64,000 nucleotides of DNA from Sterolibacterium sp. (GCA_028713555.1 JAQTOA010000005.1:1-64000), one strand, 5' to 3'; shown: positions 26,507 to 35,875, counted from the first letter of the stretch. A program made the numbers and translations. The notes: generated by a model not told the origin, from the sequence alone.

Positions 26507-27456
26507 TGCCTTGTTCCGTAATGCCTTCTAATCAGATAAAGCGGCCTGCATTTTGTTTCCATGTAAATCCGGCCGATATACTCGCCAAGCATACCTACGC
26601 TAATTAGCTGCAAGCTACCAATAAACAGAACTGCCACTAGCAAAGATGCATAGCCCGGAATATCGACGCCGTGCATCAACGTTCTTGAGATTATGAATAT
26701 GGCATAGGATAATGTGGCTATCGCCCCTAATCCTCCGATGTAGGACCAAAACTTAAGTGGCGCAGCGCTAAAGCTAGTGACACCTTCAAGCGCAAAATTC
26801 CATAGTTTCCAGCCTGAAAATTTGGAAGCCCCCGCTACGCGAGGGTTCCTGACGTAATCCAATGTTACGGTTTTGAACCCTACCCAGGCGAAAAGCCCTT
26901 TCATGAATCGGTGGTGTTCCGGCAGTTGTTTGAGCGCATCTACTGCAACCCGGTCCATCAAACGGAAATCGCCCACATTCTCGGGAATCTTGATCGTTGA
27001 AAGTGCATTGTGAAATTTATAGAAGATTTCAGCTGCTTTTCGCTTGAGGAACGAATCTGAGCTTCGATCGACTCTTCGTGCCAACACGACCTCGGCGCCC
27101 TTATGCCACTCCTTAATCATCTCAAGTATCAGTCCGGGCGGATCTTGAAGATCCGCATCGATAGGGATAACAGCATCGCCGGTTGCCGCATCAAAACCCG
27201 CTGTCAATGCCGCCTCCTTTCCGAAGTTCCGGGATAGTTCTATAACTTGAAACCGCGAGTCCTTCTCGGCAATTGAAATCAATTTTATTAAGGTGTTGTC
27301 GCAACTTCCATCATCGATACAAATAACCTCGAAATCCAGCTCTGAAGCCCTGCTGAATATTTCGCATAGCTCCGCATAAAAATAATCAACAGCTTCGCCT
27401 TCGTTATACATTGGCGCAATTATCGATATTCTTTTCCGCTGTCCACTCGCGCTCAT
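26503..27456 (-). CDS. GtrB/ArnC-like GT2 polyprenyl-phosphate glycosyltransferase
   Basis: 317 residues. A GT-A domain with SIIAPMYNEGEAV, VICIDDGSCDNT, PIDADLQDPPGL (the DxD region) and SRNFGKEAALTAGFDAA is followed by two C-terminal helices (ALEGVTSFSAAPLKFWSYIG; SVGMLGEYIGRIYMETK), the full pattern of GtrB/ArnC. It would transfer a sugar from a nucleotide donor to undecaprenyl phosphate. It is the first gene of the cassette operon and ends with an ATGA overlap into the methyltransferase. Confidence 0.9.
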   Translation of the reverse strand: MSASGQRKRISIIAPMYNEGEAVDYFYAELCEIFSRASELDFEVICIDDGSCDNTLIKLISIAEKDSRFQVIELSRNFGKEAALTAGFDAATGDAVIPIDADLQDPPGLILEMIKEWHKGAEVVLARRVDRSSDSFLKRKAAEIFYKFHNALSTIKIPENVGDFRLMDRVAVDALKQLPEHHRFMKGLFAWVGFKTVTLDYVRNPRVAGASKFSGWKLWNFALEGVTSFSAAPLKFWSYIGGLGAIATLSYAIFIISRTLMHGVDIPGYASLLVAVLFIGSLQLISVGMLGEYIGRIYMETKCRPLYLIRRHYGTRQ

Positions 27457-27483
27457 AATTGGTTATCCCAAACTGACGTTCCG

Positions 27484-27532
27484 TTTACGGACTTTGCTGC
27501 CACTTCCAGCTTATCTTGATCTGGTCGTCATT
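27484..27532 (-). repeat. 49-bp direct repeat, right copy
   Basis: This is the authentic 3' end of the TPR/barrel gene (codons DDQIKISWKWQQSP plus stop). It is 88 percent identical to 21406-21454 in the same orientation. The two copies bound a 6.0-kb AT-richer segment of five membrane and glycosylation genes. Confidence 0.85.
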
Positions 27533-28759
27533 ATATTTAAATATCGAAATGTTCTCGTCGTTGCGCACGGCCCGCAATTCCAGTATCAGCGACTGTTGCG
27601 GGGTGAACTGGTAACCCAGCGCACTGCGCAATATCTGAATTTGTTGATGCCGGGTTTGATCGATGATGCCTGGAGAATAGGGCGTTTTACTTTGCCAGAA
27701 CTGGCGGGACCATCCCAGTTCGCCGAAAACATTTTCGCTCAGGCTGGTGCGTCCGTTCAGGCGCGCCAGCCATCCGTGACGATCTCCGCCGGGACGTTGG
27801 CCAAGAGCCCGGTCGGCCAGGTAAGACAGGCTTGCCTGGGTCAATGCCCGGTTGGTGCGATAGTTCAAGAAGCTGCGCAACTCCCCTGTGTTGGAGTCAA
27901 AATCGTTCAGGGTCTTATACGACGCGTGGGCGATATTCGCCGCCAAGCCAAGTTGCATGCGCTCGCCGAATGCATGCGCCATTTGCGTTTGCACCTGGCT
28001 TTGAGCCTGGTAAGGCTTCCCGCCCAGGCTCAACAGGGCCAGCGAGCCGGTGCTGCGCATATTCCAGCTACCCCAACGCCAGGGTAAATCCATGCCACCG
28101 ATCAGCGAAGCAGTGTTGTAACGGAAAAGGCTGTCGTTCCGTTGCGCCTGGAACTGCACAAAACCCAGTGCACCATTGGCTGTGACGCTGCGCCAGTATT
28201 CCATCGCCAGCGCCGTGTATTGGTCGCGCTGCGGTTGGTATTCCGGGAGGAGTTGCAAGTCGACGCGGTAATCCCCGTTGCCGATGCTGAAGGCAGGGTT
28301 GCTTGCACCCTGATTCAGGTTGCTGTCGGCACCCCGACCGACCGACACGGAGAGTTGGCTTTGCGGCTGCCAGCCGTGGCAACCCTGGGCGCGGCGGCGC
28401 GCGATCAAATCCAGGAGCACAGGCGGCGGCGCGAAGCGCTTGATGATCGTCTGAAACAGACGCTCGGCCTCTTCGGCATGACCCAACTCGCACTGCGTAA
28501 GCGCCAGGTCCAGCCAGGCGCCCGCATGTTGCGGCTCTTTTTCGATCATGCGGCGAAGCGCTTCGCTGGCATCGTTTTGCCGTCCCTCGGCAATCGACTG
28601 CAGGGCATCCAGATAGAGATCCTGCGGGATCTCTGGCGTCTGCGCCAGCAGCAGACCTGAACAGGCGCACGCTACGACTGCCGGCAGGATATGTCTAATG
28701 CATCTTTGTCCCGATCCGCGCGCACCCCATCCCGACTTTTCGCCGCGCACCAGGATCAT
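27485..28759 (-). CDS. TPR-containing outer-membrane beta-barrel protein
   Basis: 424 residues. A signal sequence (ILPAVVACACSGLLLAQ) precedes TPR-like helices at ~45-115 (YLDALQSIAEGRQNDASEAL, AWLDLALTQCELGHAEEAE). From ~130 on there are alternating amphipathic strands ending in an aromatic residue (KISWKWQQSP), as in outer-membrane barrels of the TPR-porin type. The start overlaps the adenylate cyclase stop as ATGA, so the pair is co-translated. This links an outer-membrane pore or sensor to a CHASE2 cyclase. The exact function is unknown; export or surface assembly is plausible. Confidence 0.75.
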   Translation of the reverse strand: MILVRGEKSGWGARGSGQRCIRHILPAVVACACSGLLLAQTPEIPQDLYLDALQSIAEGRQNDASEALRRMIEKEPQHAGAWLDLALTQCELGHAEEAERLFQTIIKRFAPPPVLLDLIARRRAQGCHGWQPQSQLSVSVGRGADSNLNQGASNPAFSIGNGDYRVDLQLLPEYQPQRDQYTALAMEYWRSVTANGALGFVQFQAQRNDSLFRYNTASLIGGMDLPWRWGSWNMRSTGSLALLSLGGKPYQAQSQVQTQMAHAFGERMQLGLAANIAHASYKTLNDFDSNTGELRSFLNYRTNRALTQASLSYLADRALGQRPGGDRHGWLARLNGRTSLSENVFGELGWSRQFWQSKTPYSPGIIDQTRHQQIQILRSALGYQFTPQQSLILELRAVRNDENISIFKYNDDQIKISWKWQQSP

Positions 28760-30738
28760 TGCGCGGAAATCCCCGACAGCTCCGCAGGCGCCGGAGCAAA
28801 GGTGTACAACGTGGTTGGCTTTTCTTTTCCTCGCAACAGGACTTCCCCCAACAAGATCAATTCATGCCGCGTGCAGAGGCTGGCCGTTCCCTGGCCGATA
28901 ATCACGTCATACGGCCTGTTGCGCGCCTCCTGCTCCAGGCGTGACGCCGTATTGACACTGTCGCCGACAGCCGTATAGACACTGCGCTGCGACGTGCCAA
29001 AGTCACCCGCCATCGCGGGACCGCTGTCGATGCCGATTCTCACGCGCAACGGCGTCAGGCCCGCGCGCCGACGCACGGCATTGTACGCGTGCACTTCCCG
29101 CAAAATTTCTTTTGCCGCATCCAGCGCCAGATCGGCGTGGCCGGAATCCGCCAGCGGCGCTCCCCAGAACGCCACCAGACCGTCGCCGGTGTATTTGTCG
29201 AGGGTGCCTTGGTATTTCAGCACCGGACGCGTCAGGCAGTCCAGAAACTCCCGCGTCAGCTGCGCTGCGGCTTCCATGGGCAGTGACTCGACATGCGAAG
29301 TATAGCCTTGCAAGTCGGCAATCAGCGTGGTGACATCGACCCGCTTCAGCGCTAGAGGGTTTTTGGCGTTACTGCGCAACAAGGTGTCCACCACCGCCCT
29401 GGCCACATATTGATGCAGTGTTCCCAGCAAACGGCGCGAACGCTGCTGCGACACCTGCCAGTCGAACGGTATGGCCACTGCCAGCAAGAACGCAATCGTC
29501 GCCAGCGGACCGGTCGTTGAGAATCCATTGTCATAGCGGCTCAGCCCGTAGGCCAGCACAACCCAGATTGCCGACGCTACGGCCAGCATCGCTGCATTCG
29601 TCAATGCCGAGAGGCGGGGAAAGCCGACATTTGCCAGCCCGGCCACCAGGATCGCGAACAGGATGGCTATCCAGCGCCCCGGCCACGCCACGGACTCTTT
29701 TTGGTCGCGCGCATCCAGCAAGCTGGACAAGGCGCTCGCATGAACCATCACCCCTGCGGTGGAAGAAGTCAGGGGCGTCGATACCCGGTCGGCGAGGCCG
29801 AGCGCGGAAGAACCCACTAGCACCAGACGACCGCTTACGACGGCAGCCAGCTTGGTATCGCTCCGCCGTTGCAGGATGCCCGCTGCAGACACCACGGTAT
29901 AGGCCGACCAGTCATGCGAAAATTTCAGCGGCAGAAATCCCCCGTCTGCGGGCCTTTGCACCATGCCGGCGGGCAGGATGGGGTTGCTCGATCCGGCCGC
30001 CGCGCAACACTCCAGCAGTGCCAAGGCCAGCGTCGGATGCAGGCGCCCAGCGAACGAGGTGTTCAACGGCAGACGGCGCAACATGCCGTCCTGATCCGGG
30101 ACAAAGCCGATGTTGCCCACGTAACGTGCCTGCGCCAAGCCGGAATGGTTGGCGATGTAGCCTTTGGCGGGGATTGCGGCGGCATGCTGTTCCGCCGCCT
30201 TGCTGCCACCCTCGGCCAGTTGACCGACTCTCAATGGTAGCGGGCGAGACTCATAATCAAATGCCTGGCCCAGGACCACCGGGCCATGTTGCGCCAGCAT
30301 GGCCAGACGCATGTCGCCTGCTGAATCGGCCTTCTCCGGCAGGATCAGATCCAAGGCCACCCCGCTGGCCCCGTCGGCCAACAGATTTTCCACCAGATCG
30401 GCGATTCGCTGTCGTGGCCAAGGCCACGGGCCGAGCGCAGTCAGGCTGGCCTCATCGATATCGACGACCAGCAGCCGCTGGTCTTCGACGGCACTGGCCT
30501 GCCAACGTGTAAAGTGATCGCGCAGCCAGGCGTCGGCAAAGGCTGTCTGCCCCGGCTCCGCCCCCCCTTCCAGGCACACCGTCACCGCAACCGCCAGCAG
30601 CGCGATGAGCCAGCGTATGGCGGCAATCGGTGAGGAAAACAATGGGAGCAAGGCAGACCCGGGCACGACACTTCCTGTAGGGCGTCCCGCAATCTGGCGG
30701 GTGGCTATGGCTAATAAGTGAAACTGGCTGGCGCTCAT
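28756..30738 (-). CDS. CHASE2-domain adenylate cyclase
   Basis: 660 residues. After one N-terminal helix (IRWLIALLAVAVTVCLEGG) a periplasmic CHASE2 domain runs to ~365 (LLVVDIDEASLTALGPWPWPR, GVALDLILPEK, LVLVGSSALGLADRVSTPL). Three membrane helices follow, then a class III cyclase domain at ~450-630. Catalytic features are visible: metal sites in TLIADLQGYT and DKYTGDGLVAFWG, and VGDSVNTASRLE with the transition-state Asn and Arg. The Lys of LDKYTGDG and the Asp of AVGDSVN are the adenine-selecting pair, so the product should be cAMP. It is coupled to the TPR/barrel gene, with a Crp-type gene directly upstream. Confidence 0.9.
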   Translation of the reverse strand: MSASQFHLLAIATRQIAGRPTGSVVPGSALLPLFSSPIAAIRWLIALLAVAVTVCLEGGAEPGQTAFADAWLRDHFTRWQASAVEDQRLLVVDIDEASLTALGPWPWPRQRIADLVENLLADGASGVALDLILPEKADSAGDMRLAMLAQHGPVVLGQAFDYESRPLPLRVGQLAEGGSKAAEQHAAAIPAKGYIANHSGLAQARYVGNIGFVPDQDGMLRRLPLNTSFAGRLHPTLALALLECCAAAGSSNPILPAGMVQRPADGGFLPLKFSHDWSAYTVVSAAGILQRRSDTKLAAVVSGRLVLVGSSALGLADRVSTPLTSSTAGVMVHASALSSLLDARDQKESVAWPGRWIAILFAILVAGLANVGFPRLSALTNAAMLAVASAIWVVLAYGLSRYDNGFSTTGPLATIAFLLAVAIPFDWQVSQQRSRRLLGTLHQYVARAVVDTLLRSNAKNPLALKRVDVTTLIADLQGYTSHVESLPMEAAAQLTREFLDCLTRPVLKYQGTLDKYTGDGLVAFWGAPLADSGHADLALDAAKEILREVHAYNAVRRRAGLTPLRVRIGIDSGPAMAGDFGTSQRSVYTAVGDSVNTASRLEQEARNRPYDVIIGQGTASLCTRHELILLGEVLLRGKEKPTTLYTFAPAPAELSGISAQ

Positions 30739-30849
30739 TCCTGCCGCCCCAATCCACCCTCAATTCTTCCATGCGCAGTTTATCAAATTAATCGCGCTTG
30801 ACCCTTCCCCAAGCAGTTCATGCCGCCCAAGGTGGTTACCTGCCTGATT

Positions 30850-31566
30850 TCATTGAGCGTCGCCGGGCTTGCGATTCGCGTCTTCGACCAGCGCCTTGAG
30901 ACGGTCGGGGAAACGTATGATCAGGCGTCGCATGTCCTTTTGCACGATGTTGGCATTGATCAGCACGGCGATGGCACGCGTGACGGTTTCCCGCGAGGAG
31001 TTGATCATGATCGAGATTTCCTGATGGGTCGGCATGTTGTCGATCTGTTCCAGCCCGCCTGGCGCTTTTTCCTTGAGGTAGTGCAGCAGCGCGAAGACGC
31101 GCTGGAAGGCATTGGGCAGCGCTTGCGCGGCGCGCAGGTCGGACATGCGGCGGATCAACTGGGCAAAATGCTGCAGCATCGCCTCGGCAACGGGCGGGTG
31201 GTCGAAGAACATGCGCCGCGCGACTTCGCCGGGCAGCCACAGGACATGCGACGGCAACACCGCCACCACGCTCGCCGAGCGGGGGTGGCGGTCAACGACC
31301 AGAAGCTCGCCGAAAAATTGGCCGGTTTCGATGAGGTTCAGCCCGACTTCCCGTCCGTCCGGCAGGTGGTCGACGGCCTGCAGCTTGCCGGTGAGCACAT
31401 ATCCCAGTTGGTCTGCGGTTTGTCCCTTGGACAGGATGACCGCCCGCTTGGCATACATGGCAATCTGGGCATGCTGCAGCACGGCGTCCAGCCGCTCGGG
31501 CGGAAGCAGGTTCAACAGCGGCAGCCTGGCAAGCGCTTCCCGGTTGACTTGGATTTTCATATGCAT
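30850..31566 (-). CDS. Crp-type transcriptional regulator
   Basis: 238 residues. The N-terminal cyclic-nucleotide-binding domain (YAKRAVILSKGQTADQLGYV, GQFFGELLVVDRHPRSASVVA with the GELxxxxxxxRxAS phosphate pocket) precedes a helix-turn-helix whose recognition helix reads SSRETVTRAIAVL. Arg, Glu and Arg stand where E. coli CRP has the residues that read TGTGA. The GELL...RSAS pocket is close to that of cAMP-binding members. No Fe-S cysteines of FNR are seen. ATG at 31566 or 31560 may start it. It sits 111 bp upstream of the cyclase in the same direction. Two perfect CRP sites at 8595 and 10378 are likely targets. Confidence 0.85.
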   Translation of the reverse strand: MHMKIQVNREALARLPLLNLLPPERLDAVLQHAQIAMYAKRAVILSKGQTADQLGYVLTGKLQAVDHLPDGREVGLNLIETGQFFGELLVVDRHPRSASVVAVLPSHVLWLPGEVARRMFFDHPPVAEAMLQHFAQLIRRMSDLRAAQALPNAFQRVFALLHYLKEKAPGGLEQIDNMPTHQEISIMINSSRETVTRAIAVLINANIVQKDMRRLIIRFPDRLKALVEDANRKPGDAQ

Positions 31567-31685
31567 GGCAGGTGACGCAGGAGATATGCCGGGCGCGGGT
31601 TGATTGCAGGAATATTCAGCACAATATGACCATGCGACAGCACTTAACGATCAAGGCGACTTTCGCCAACCCTGATGATGAAACT

Positions 31686-31716
31686 CGTCATTATTCCGGC
31701 GACAGCCGGAATCCAG
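31686..31716. repeat. Dispersed REP-like hairpin, second copy
   Basis: CGTCATTATTCCGGCGAC followed by AGCCGGAATCCAG belongs to the same family as 8731-8760 (CGTCATTCCGGC...GCCGGAATCCAG), with ATTCCGGC/GCCGGAAT arms. It lies in the 241-bp gap between the crp-like gene and the metalloprotease stop. The rest of that gap shows nothing else that I can support. Confidence 0.7.
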
Positions 31717-31807
31717 AGGAGCGACGATCTGGACACCGGCTTGCACCGGTAAGACGCGCTTAGTGTCTTGTGATGTTTCGCAAAATTGTCCACGTTAGGT
31801 TGATATC

Positions 31808-34357
31808 TCACACCAGGAACAACCAGGGCTGATGATAGCCGCTTTGCCCCATAAACCCAATCACGGCGTTCGAGACGGCTTCCGGCGAATCCGCGAAGCC
31901 GATCAGCACCTGCTCGCGGCTCTTCTGTCCGTCACCGAGGGTAGACACCCAGAAGGTATAACCGTCTGGATCGGGCGCCCGGTCCAAAACGTTGGCATAG
32001 AGCTGGGTGATGAATTGGTCGTTGCCGAGTGTCCCGTATTTCTGGTTGAATTCCGGTGAATGGGTAAAGCCTCCGGCGATGGAGACGAGGCCGCCGCTGA
32101 AGTGAAGCCAGAAATCAAGTCCGGACGTATCGGGGGGCCGGTCCAGCGCCGCCTTGTAAAGCAGCGCCACATTGGCATTGAGCGGGTCCGTCACATAGGT
32201 CGTCTGATCGTTGAACTGCAACGCCAACGCCGTCTTACCGACATCGATATGGTCGATTCCGTCGCGTCCGGGAAGGGTATCGGCCAGGTTAATGGTTCCG
32301 TCTCCATTGGCGGAGAGTCGATAGCTGGTGTGCGCTCCAGTTGGAACAATCGTGTCGATGCCCGAACCAGCGATGATACTGTCATTGCCGCGACTGCCGA
32401 CGATATTGAGGTTCTCGGTCTGGCTGTGGAGGTCAAGGGTGACGCCGGCCTGGGCGGAACTGGCGTCCACCGTCCGAATATTCACCAGTTGGTTGTCGCC
32501 GGCCTTGTTGAGGTCGGCGGAGGTGGCGGAAAGCACCAGAACGTCATTGCCGCCCCCGCCATCCAGCGTGTCGGTTCCCGAGAAACCGTAGAACTTGTTG
32601 TCGAGGGCATTGCCGACGATCAGGTCGTTGCCCGGCCCATTGATGAGATTAAGGACGGATTCGCCGAAGGGAATGGCCAGATTGTCACGCACGGGACCGC
32701 CGCCGGCGCCGACCCCGATCGAGCTCAGGGTACCCGGCGACATGAAGACGATCGATGGCTGGATCTGGTTGCTGATATCGATGGTGTCGTTGCTGCCGCT
32801 GCTCAGCAGGGAACTGATGAACGGAACGCTGTTGCTGAACTGGTAAGTGTGCGTCTGGCCGGTCGCCGCGGTATTGGCCCCATACAGATATTGCACGGCG
32901 GCGATGTCCAGCAGTCCCGGCGTATCGCTATAGAGGGACGTGTCAAGATTGTCGACATAGGACATCGTCGTATATTTGGCGTTGTCCCAGGCCTGGGGGA
33001 GCCAGGGTGACATCGAACCTCCGCCGCCCGTGTTGTAGTTTCCCGGATGCTTCAAGCCCAGCGCATGCCCGGTTTCGTGAATCAAGGTCAGCAGGCTGTA
33101 ACTTCCGTCGCTCAGGCTGGGCATCCCCATGGAATTGTCGAGAAAGACATCCGCTTGCTGCATGGCGCCATTGCCAAACTGCGAGGTCCAAGTGACTCCC
33201 GACGAACCCGCTTGGCTGCTGGTGCCAAAGCGGACCTGGGCAGTCGCTTGGTTGCTCGTCTGGGTAAATGTGATGTTGGCGATGGCGCCGTACTCAGCCA
33301 GGACATTTCTTACGATCTGCTGTTGCGCCGCCGTCAGCGCCCGGAAACCCGTTTCACCATCTTCCGTGGCACCGTCGGCGGCGGAGGCCATGAACGAATA
33401 GGTCAGCGAGACCGGCGTGCCCACCGATGAACCGCCGTTCCAGCGTTGATTCGGATCGGCTTGAAGGTGCAGGAGATCCTGCGTCAGACCGGATAACGCG
33501 TCGGTATATTGGCTCAAGATGTAGCTGCCCGTGCCGCCGTTGCCGCCGATCATCAGATAGTAAGTGCCAGTGATTGGCGCGGTGAAGGCGATTTGCGGAT
33601 CGGCCGCGGTCGTCGTCGCCTGTTTTGCGATGGACCAGACCGCCAGGTTGTCGCAGCTCTCAAGGGTAACGCCGTTGGCGTAGCAAAGGGTCAGCGAAGG
33701 ATCGGTCAGCGTACCGCCGCCCGAACTTGCGCCGGACAGGCCGAATTCGTAGCTGGTTCCAGCGGTAAGGCTTACCGAATACCAGTCATGACCAGCGCTC
33801 AGGGTCAATGGCATGAAGCCGGTCCCGGCGAATTTCTTGACGGCCAGCGTGGAGAAGCTGTCATTGTGCGCCGTGAGGCTGTAATTGCCGCTGTCGAAGT
33901 TGATGGCCTGGCCCTGGCTGACCCGGATGTAATAATCGCTGCCCGCGGAGTCGACCGGGACGACGAGAGATGTCGTATTACCCGTTTCCCGGGTCAGCAA
34001 CAGATTGCCGTCCTTGTCGTAAATCGCCACCGTGCAGGATGGATGGGTGGTGGTGTGGGGCGCGGAAAAATCCAGGACCAGCGCGCCGGCGGCAGTGGCG
34101 GTCACGCGGAAGAAATCCGCATCGCTTGAGCTCGACAGCTGTCCCTTGACCGCATGATCAAGGCTGAGCGCGTTGGCCGTCGCAATGCTGCCGTTGCTCT
34201 CGCTTTCATAGTCGCCGGCGCTGCCGGCACCCAAGCTTACTTTGAAATAGTCCCGATCGTTTTCTGAGGACAAGAATCCCCTAACCGAGTCTCCCGGATT
34301 AAGGGTATTCGCACTCGAAAAAGAATTGTTGGGTTCATGCTCGAATACTATTGCCAT
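31808..34357 (-). CDS. Serralysin-type M10 metalloprotease with RTX and DUF4214 domains
   Basis: 849 residues from ATG at 34357. Two pre-peptidase-like units (EPNNSFSSANTLNPGDSVRG; SIATANALSLDHAVKGQL) and a beta-rich linker precede the metzincin catalytic domain. Zinc motif HETGHALGLKHP is at ~424 and Met-turn TTMSYVD follows. RTX-like nonapeptides (GPGNDLIVG, GGGGNDVL) come next, and a C-terminal DUF4214 (LLYKAALDRPPDTSGLDFW, LYANVLDRAPDPDGYTFW). There is no Sec signal, as expected for type I secretion. The DUF4214 module is shared with the S-layer-like protein. In Caulobacter an M10 protease (SapA) edits the S-layer, a possible parallel. Upstream in-frame start codons would add 32 residues without known homology. 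Confidence 0.85.
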   Translation of the reverse strand: MAIVFEHEPNNSFSSANTLNPGDSVRGFLSSENDRDYFKVSLGAGSAGDYESESNGSIATANALSLDHAVKGQLSSSSDADFFRVTATAAGALVLDFSAPHTTTHPSCTVAIYDKDGNLLLTRETGNTTSLVVPVDSAGSDYYIRVSQGQAINFDSGNYSLTAHNDSFSTLAVKKFAGTGFMPLTLSAGHDWYSVSLTAGTSYEFGLSGASSGGGTLTDPSLTLCYANGVTLESCDNLAVWSIAKQATTTAADPQIAFTAPITGTYYLMIGGNGGTGSYILSQYTDALSGLTQDLLHLQADPNQRWNGGSSVGTPVSLTYSFMASAADGATEDGETGFRALTAAQQQIVRNVLAEYGAIANITFTQTSNQATAQVRFGTSSQAGSSGVTWTSQFGNGAMQQADVFLDNSMGMPSLSDGSYSLLTLIHETGHALGLKHPGNYNTGGGGSMSPWLPQAWDNAKYTTMSYVDNLDTSLYSDTPGLLDIAAVQYLYGANTAATGQTHTYQFSNSVPFISSLLSSGSNDTIDISNQIQPSIVFMSPGTLSSIGVGAGGGPVRDNLAIPFGESVLNLINGPGNDLIVGNALDNKFYGFSGTDTLDGGGGNDVLVLSATSADLNKAGDNQLVNIRTVDASSAQAGVTLDLHSQTENLNIVGSRGNDSIIAGSGIDTIVPTGAHTSYRLSANGDGTINLADTLPGRDGIDHIDVGKTALALQFNDQTTYVTDPLNANVALLYKAALDRPPDTSGLDFWLHFSGGLVSIAGGFTHSPEFNQKYGTLGNDQFITQLYANVLDRAPDPDGYTFWVSTLGDGQKSREQVLIGFADSPEAVSNAVIGFMGQSGYHQPWLFLV

Positions 34358-34575
34358 TGTCTTACCGCCCAAGCATTGCGTGAAGTCCCGTATGATCGTC
34401 GATGGCACATCCTGTTGCAAGCCAGCTTGGGGAATAGACCTCCGCTTTGCCACAAGGTTTCCGCATCCGGCGCTTATACAGCTTTTCTATTTGCCCATAG
34501 GTAGATTTGGCGCGACTGGGGCGCGGCGCTCGCTAAAATCAGGCCCTGTTCCAATGCTCGCAGCGGAGGCACGAC

Positions 34576-35874
34576 GTGACGGCTTCAATCGCAACCAATC
34601 AGACTATCCTGGTCGTCGGCGGCGGCATCAGCGGCATGACGGCCGCACTCGAAGCGGCAGAGTGCGGCAAGCAGGTGATCCTCGTCGAGCGCAGCCCGAC
34701 TCTGGGCGGCCGCACCGCCTTGCTCTACCGCTACTTCCCGAAAATGTGCCATCCGACTTGCGGCCTGGAAATCAACCTGCGCCGCCTCAAGGGCAACCGC
34801 CACCTGCGCGTGCTGACCATGACCGAAGTCACCGGTGTTTCCGGCCGGCGCGGGGACTATACGGTGCAACTGAAGGTTTCTCCGCGTTACGTCAATGGAA
34901 ACTGCACGGCCTGCGGCGACTGCGCCGCCGCCGTGTCGACCGAAATCCCCAATTCATTCGAGTATGGCATGGGAAAAACCAAGGCGGCCTATCTGCCGCA
35001 TGCCATGGCTTATCCGCAGCGTTACGTGATCGACCCATCGTTGATCGGCACCGCCGATGGCGAAAAAGCCAAAGCCGCCTGCAAATACTCGGCCATCGAC
35101 CTCGCCATGCGGGAGGAGAACATCGAGCTGAAGGTCGGCGCCGTGATCTGGGCGACTGGCTGGAAACCCTACGATGCAGCCAGGATCCAGCCCTACGGTT
35201 ACGGCCGCTTTGCCAACGTCATCACCAGCCTTGAGTTTGAGCGCCTCGCCGACCCGCACGGCCCGACCGGCGGCAAACTGCTGCGTCCCTCCGACGGCAA
35301 GCCGGCGAAGAATATCGCATTCATCCAGTGCGCCGGGTCGCGCGACGAAAACCATCTGCGCCACTGCTCGCGCATCTGCTGCATGGCCTCGCTGAAGCAG
35401 ACCCGGTACGTACGCGAAGCTTACGGCGACGATTCCGCCGGCAAGTCGACCATTTATTACATCGACATTCGCGTCATCGATCGCCTCGAGGACTTTTACC
35501 GCATGGTCCAGCAGGACCCGACGGTCAGTTTCGTCAAATCGAAAGTGGCAAAGATTACACAAAACGACGCCGGCAATCCGATCCTGCACGGCGTCGATAC
35601 CGAGGGCTCCCACCGCTATGAGGCCGAGCATGACCTGGTGGTGCTGGCCGTCGGCATGGAACCGGAAAGCAACGACATCGAGCTGCCGGCCGATATCTGT
35701 GTCGACTCCTCCGGCTTTATCGAAGGATCCAGGGAAGGCGCCGAGGCAGGTGGTCAGTTCGGCGCCGGCGCGGCAAGCAGCCCGCTGGATGTCAATCGCT
35801 CGGTGCAGAGTGCCACGGCAGCGGCCTTGCGCGCCATCCAGGTGATCCACAAATCTGCAGCAGTCGAGGTATAG
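34576..35874 (+). CDS. qmoA: QmoA: HdrA-like flavoprotein of quinone-interacting oxidoreductase
   Basis: 432 residues from GTG at 34576, which has GGAGG six bases upstream. The FAD fold starts at ~12 (LVVGGGISGMTAALEAAE), followed by CHPTCGLEINLRR and CTACGDCAAAV, and IQCAGSRDENHLRHCSRICC, the HdrA/QmoA cysteine block. Length near 415-430 fits QmoA rather than full-length HdrA. It passes electrons between the quinone pool and APS reductase, in reverse in sulfur oxidisers. qmoB follows after a single base. No aprAB or sat is in the window, so the partner must lie elsewhere. Confidence 0.9.
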   Translation: MTASIATNQTILVVGGGISGMTAALEAAECGKQVILVERSPTLGGRTALLYRYFPKMCHPTCGLEINLRRLKGNRHLRVLTMTEVTGVSGRRGDYTVQLKVSPRYVNGNCTACGDCAAAVSTEIPNSFEYGMGKTKAAYLPHAMAYPQRYVIDPSLIGTADGEKAKAACKYSAIDLAMREENIELKVGAVIWATGWKPYDAARIQPYGYGRFANVITSLEFERLADPHGPTGGKLLRPSDGKPAKNIAFIQCAGSRDENHLRHCSRICCMASLKQTRYVREAYGDDSAGKSTIYYIDIRVIDRLEDFYRMVQQDPTVSFVKSKVAKITQNDAGNPILHGVDTEGSHRYEAEHDLVVLAVGMEPESNDIELPADICVDSSGFIEGSREGAEAGGQFGAGAASSPLDVNRSVQSATAAALRAIQVIHKSAAVEV

Positions 35875-35875
35875 C

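Noticed and set aside
31770-31785. TGTGATGTTTCGCAAA near the metalloprotease end as a third CRP site
   Set aside because: Only one half matches the consensus and it lies downstream, not upstream, of the protease gene.
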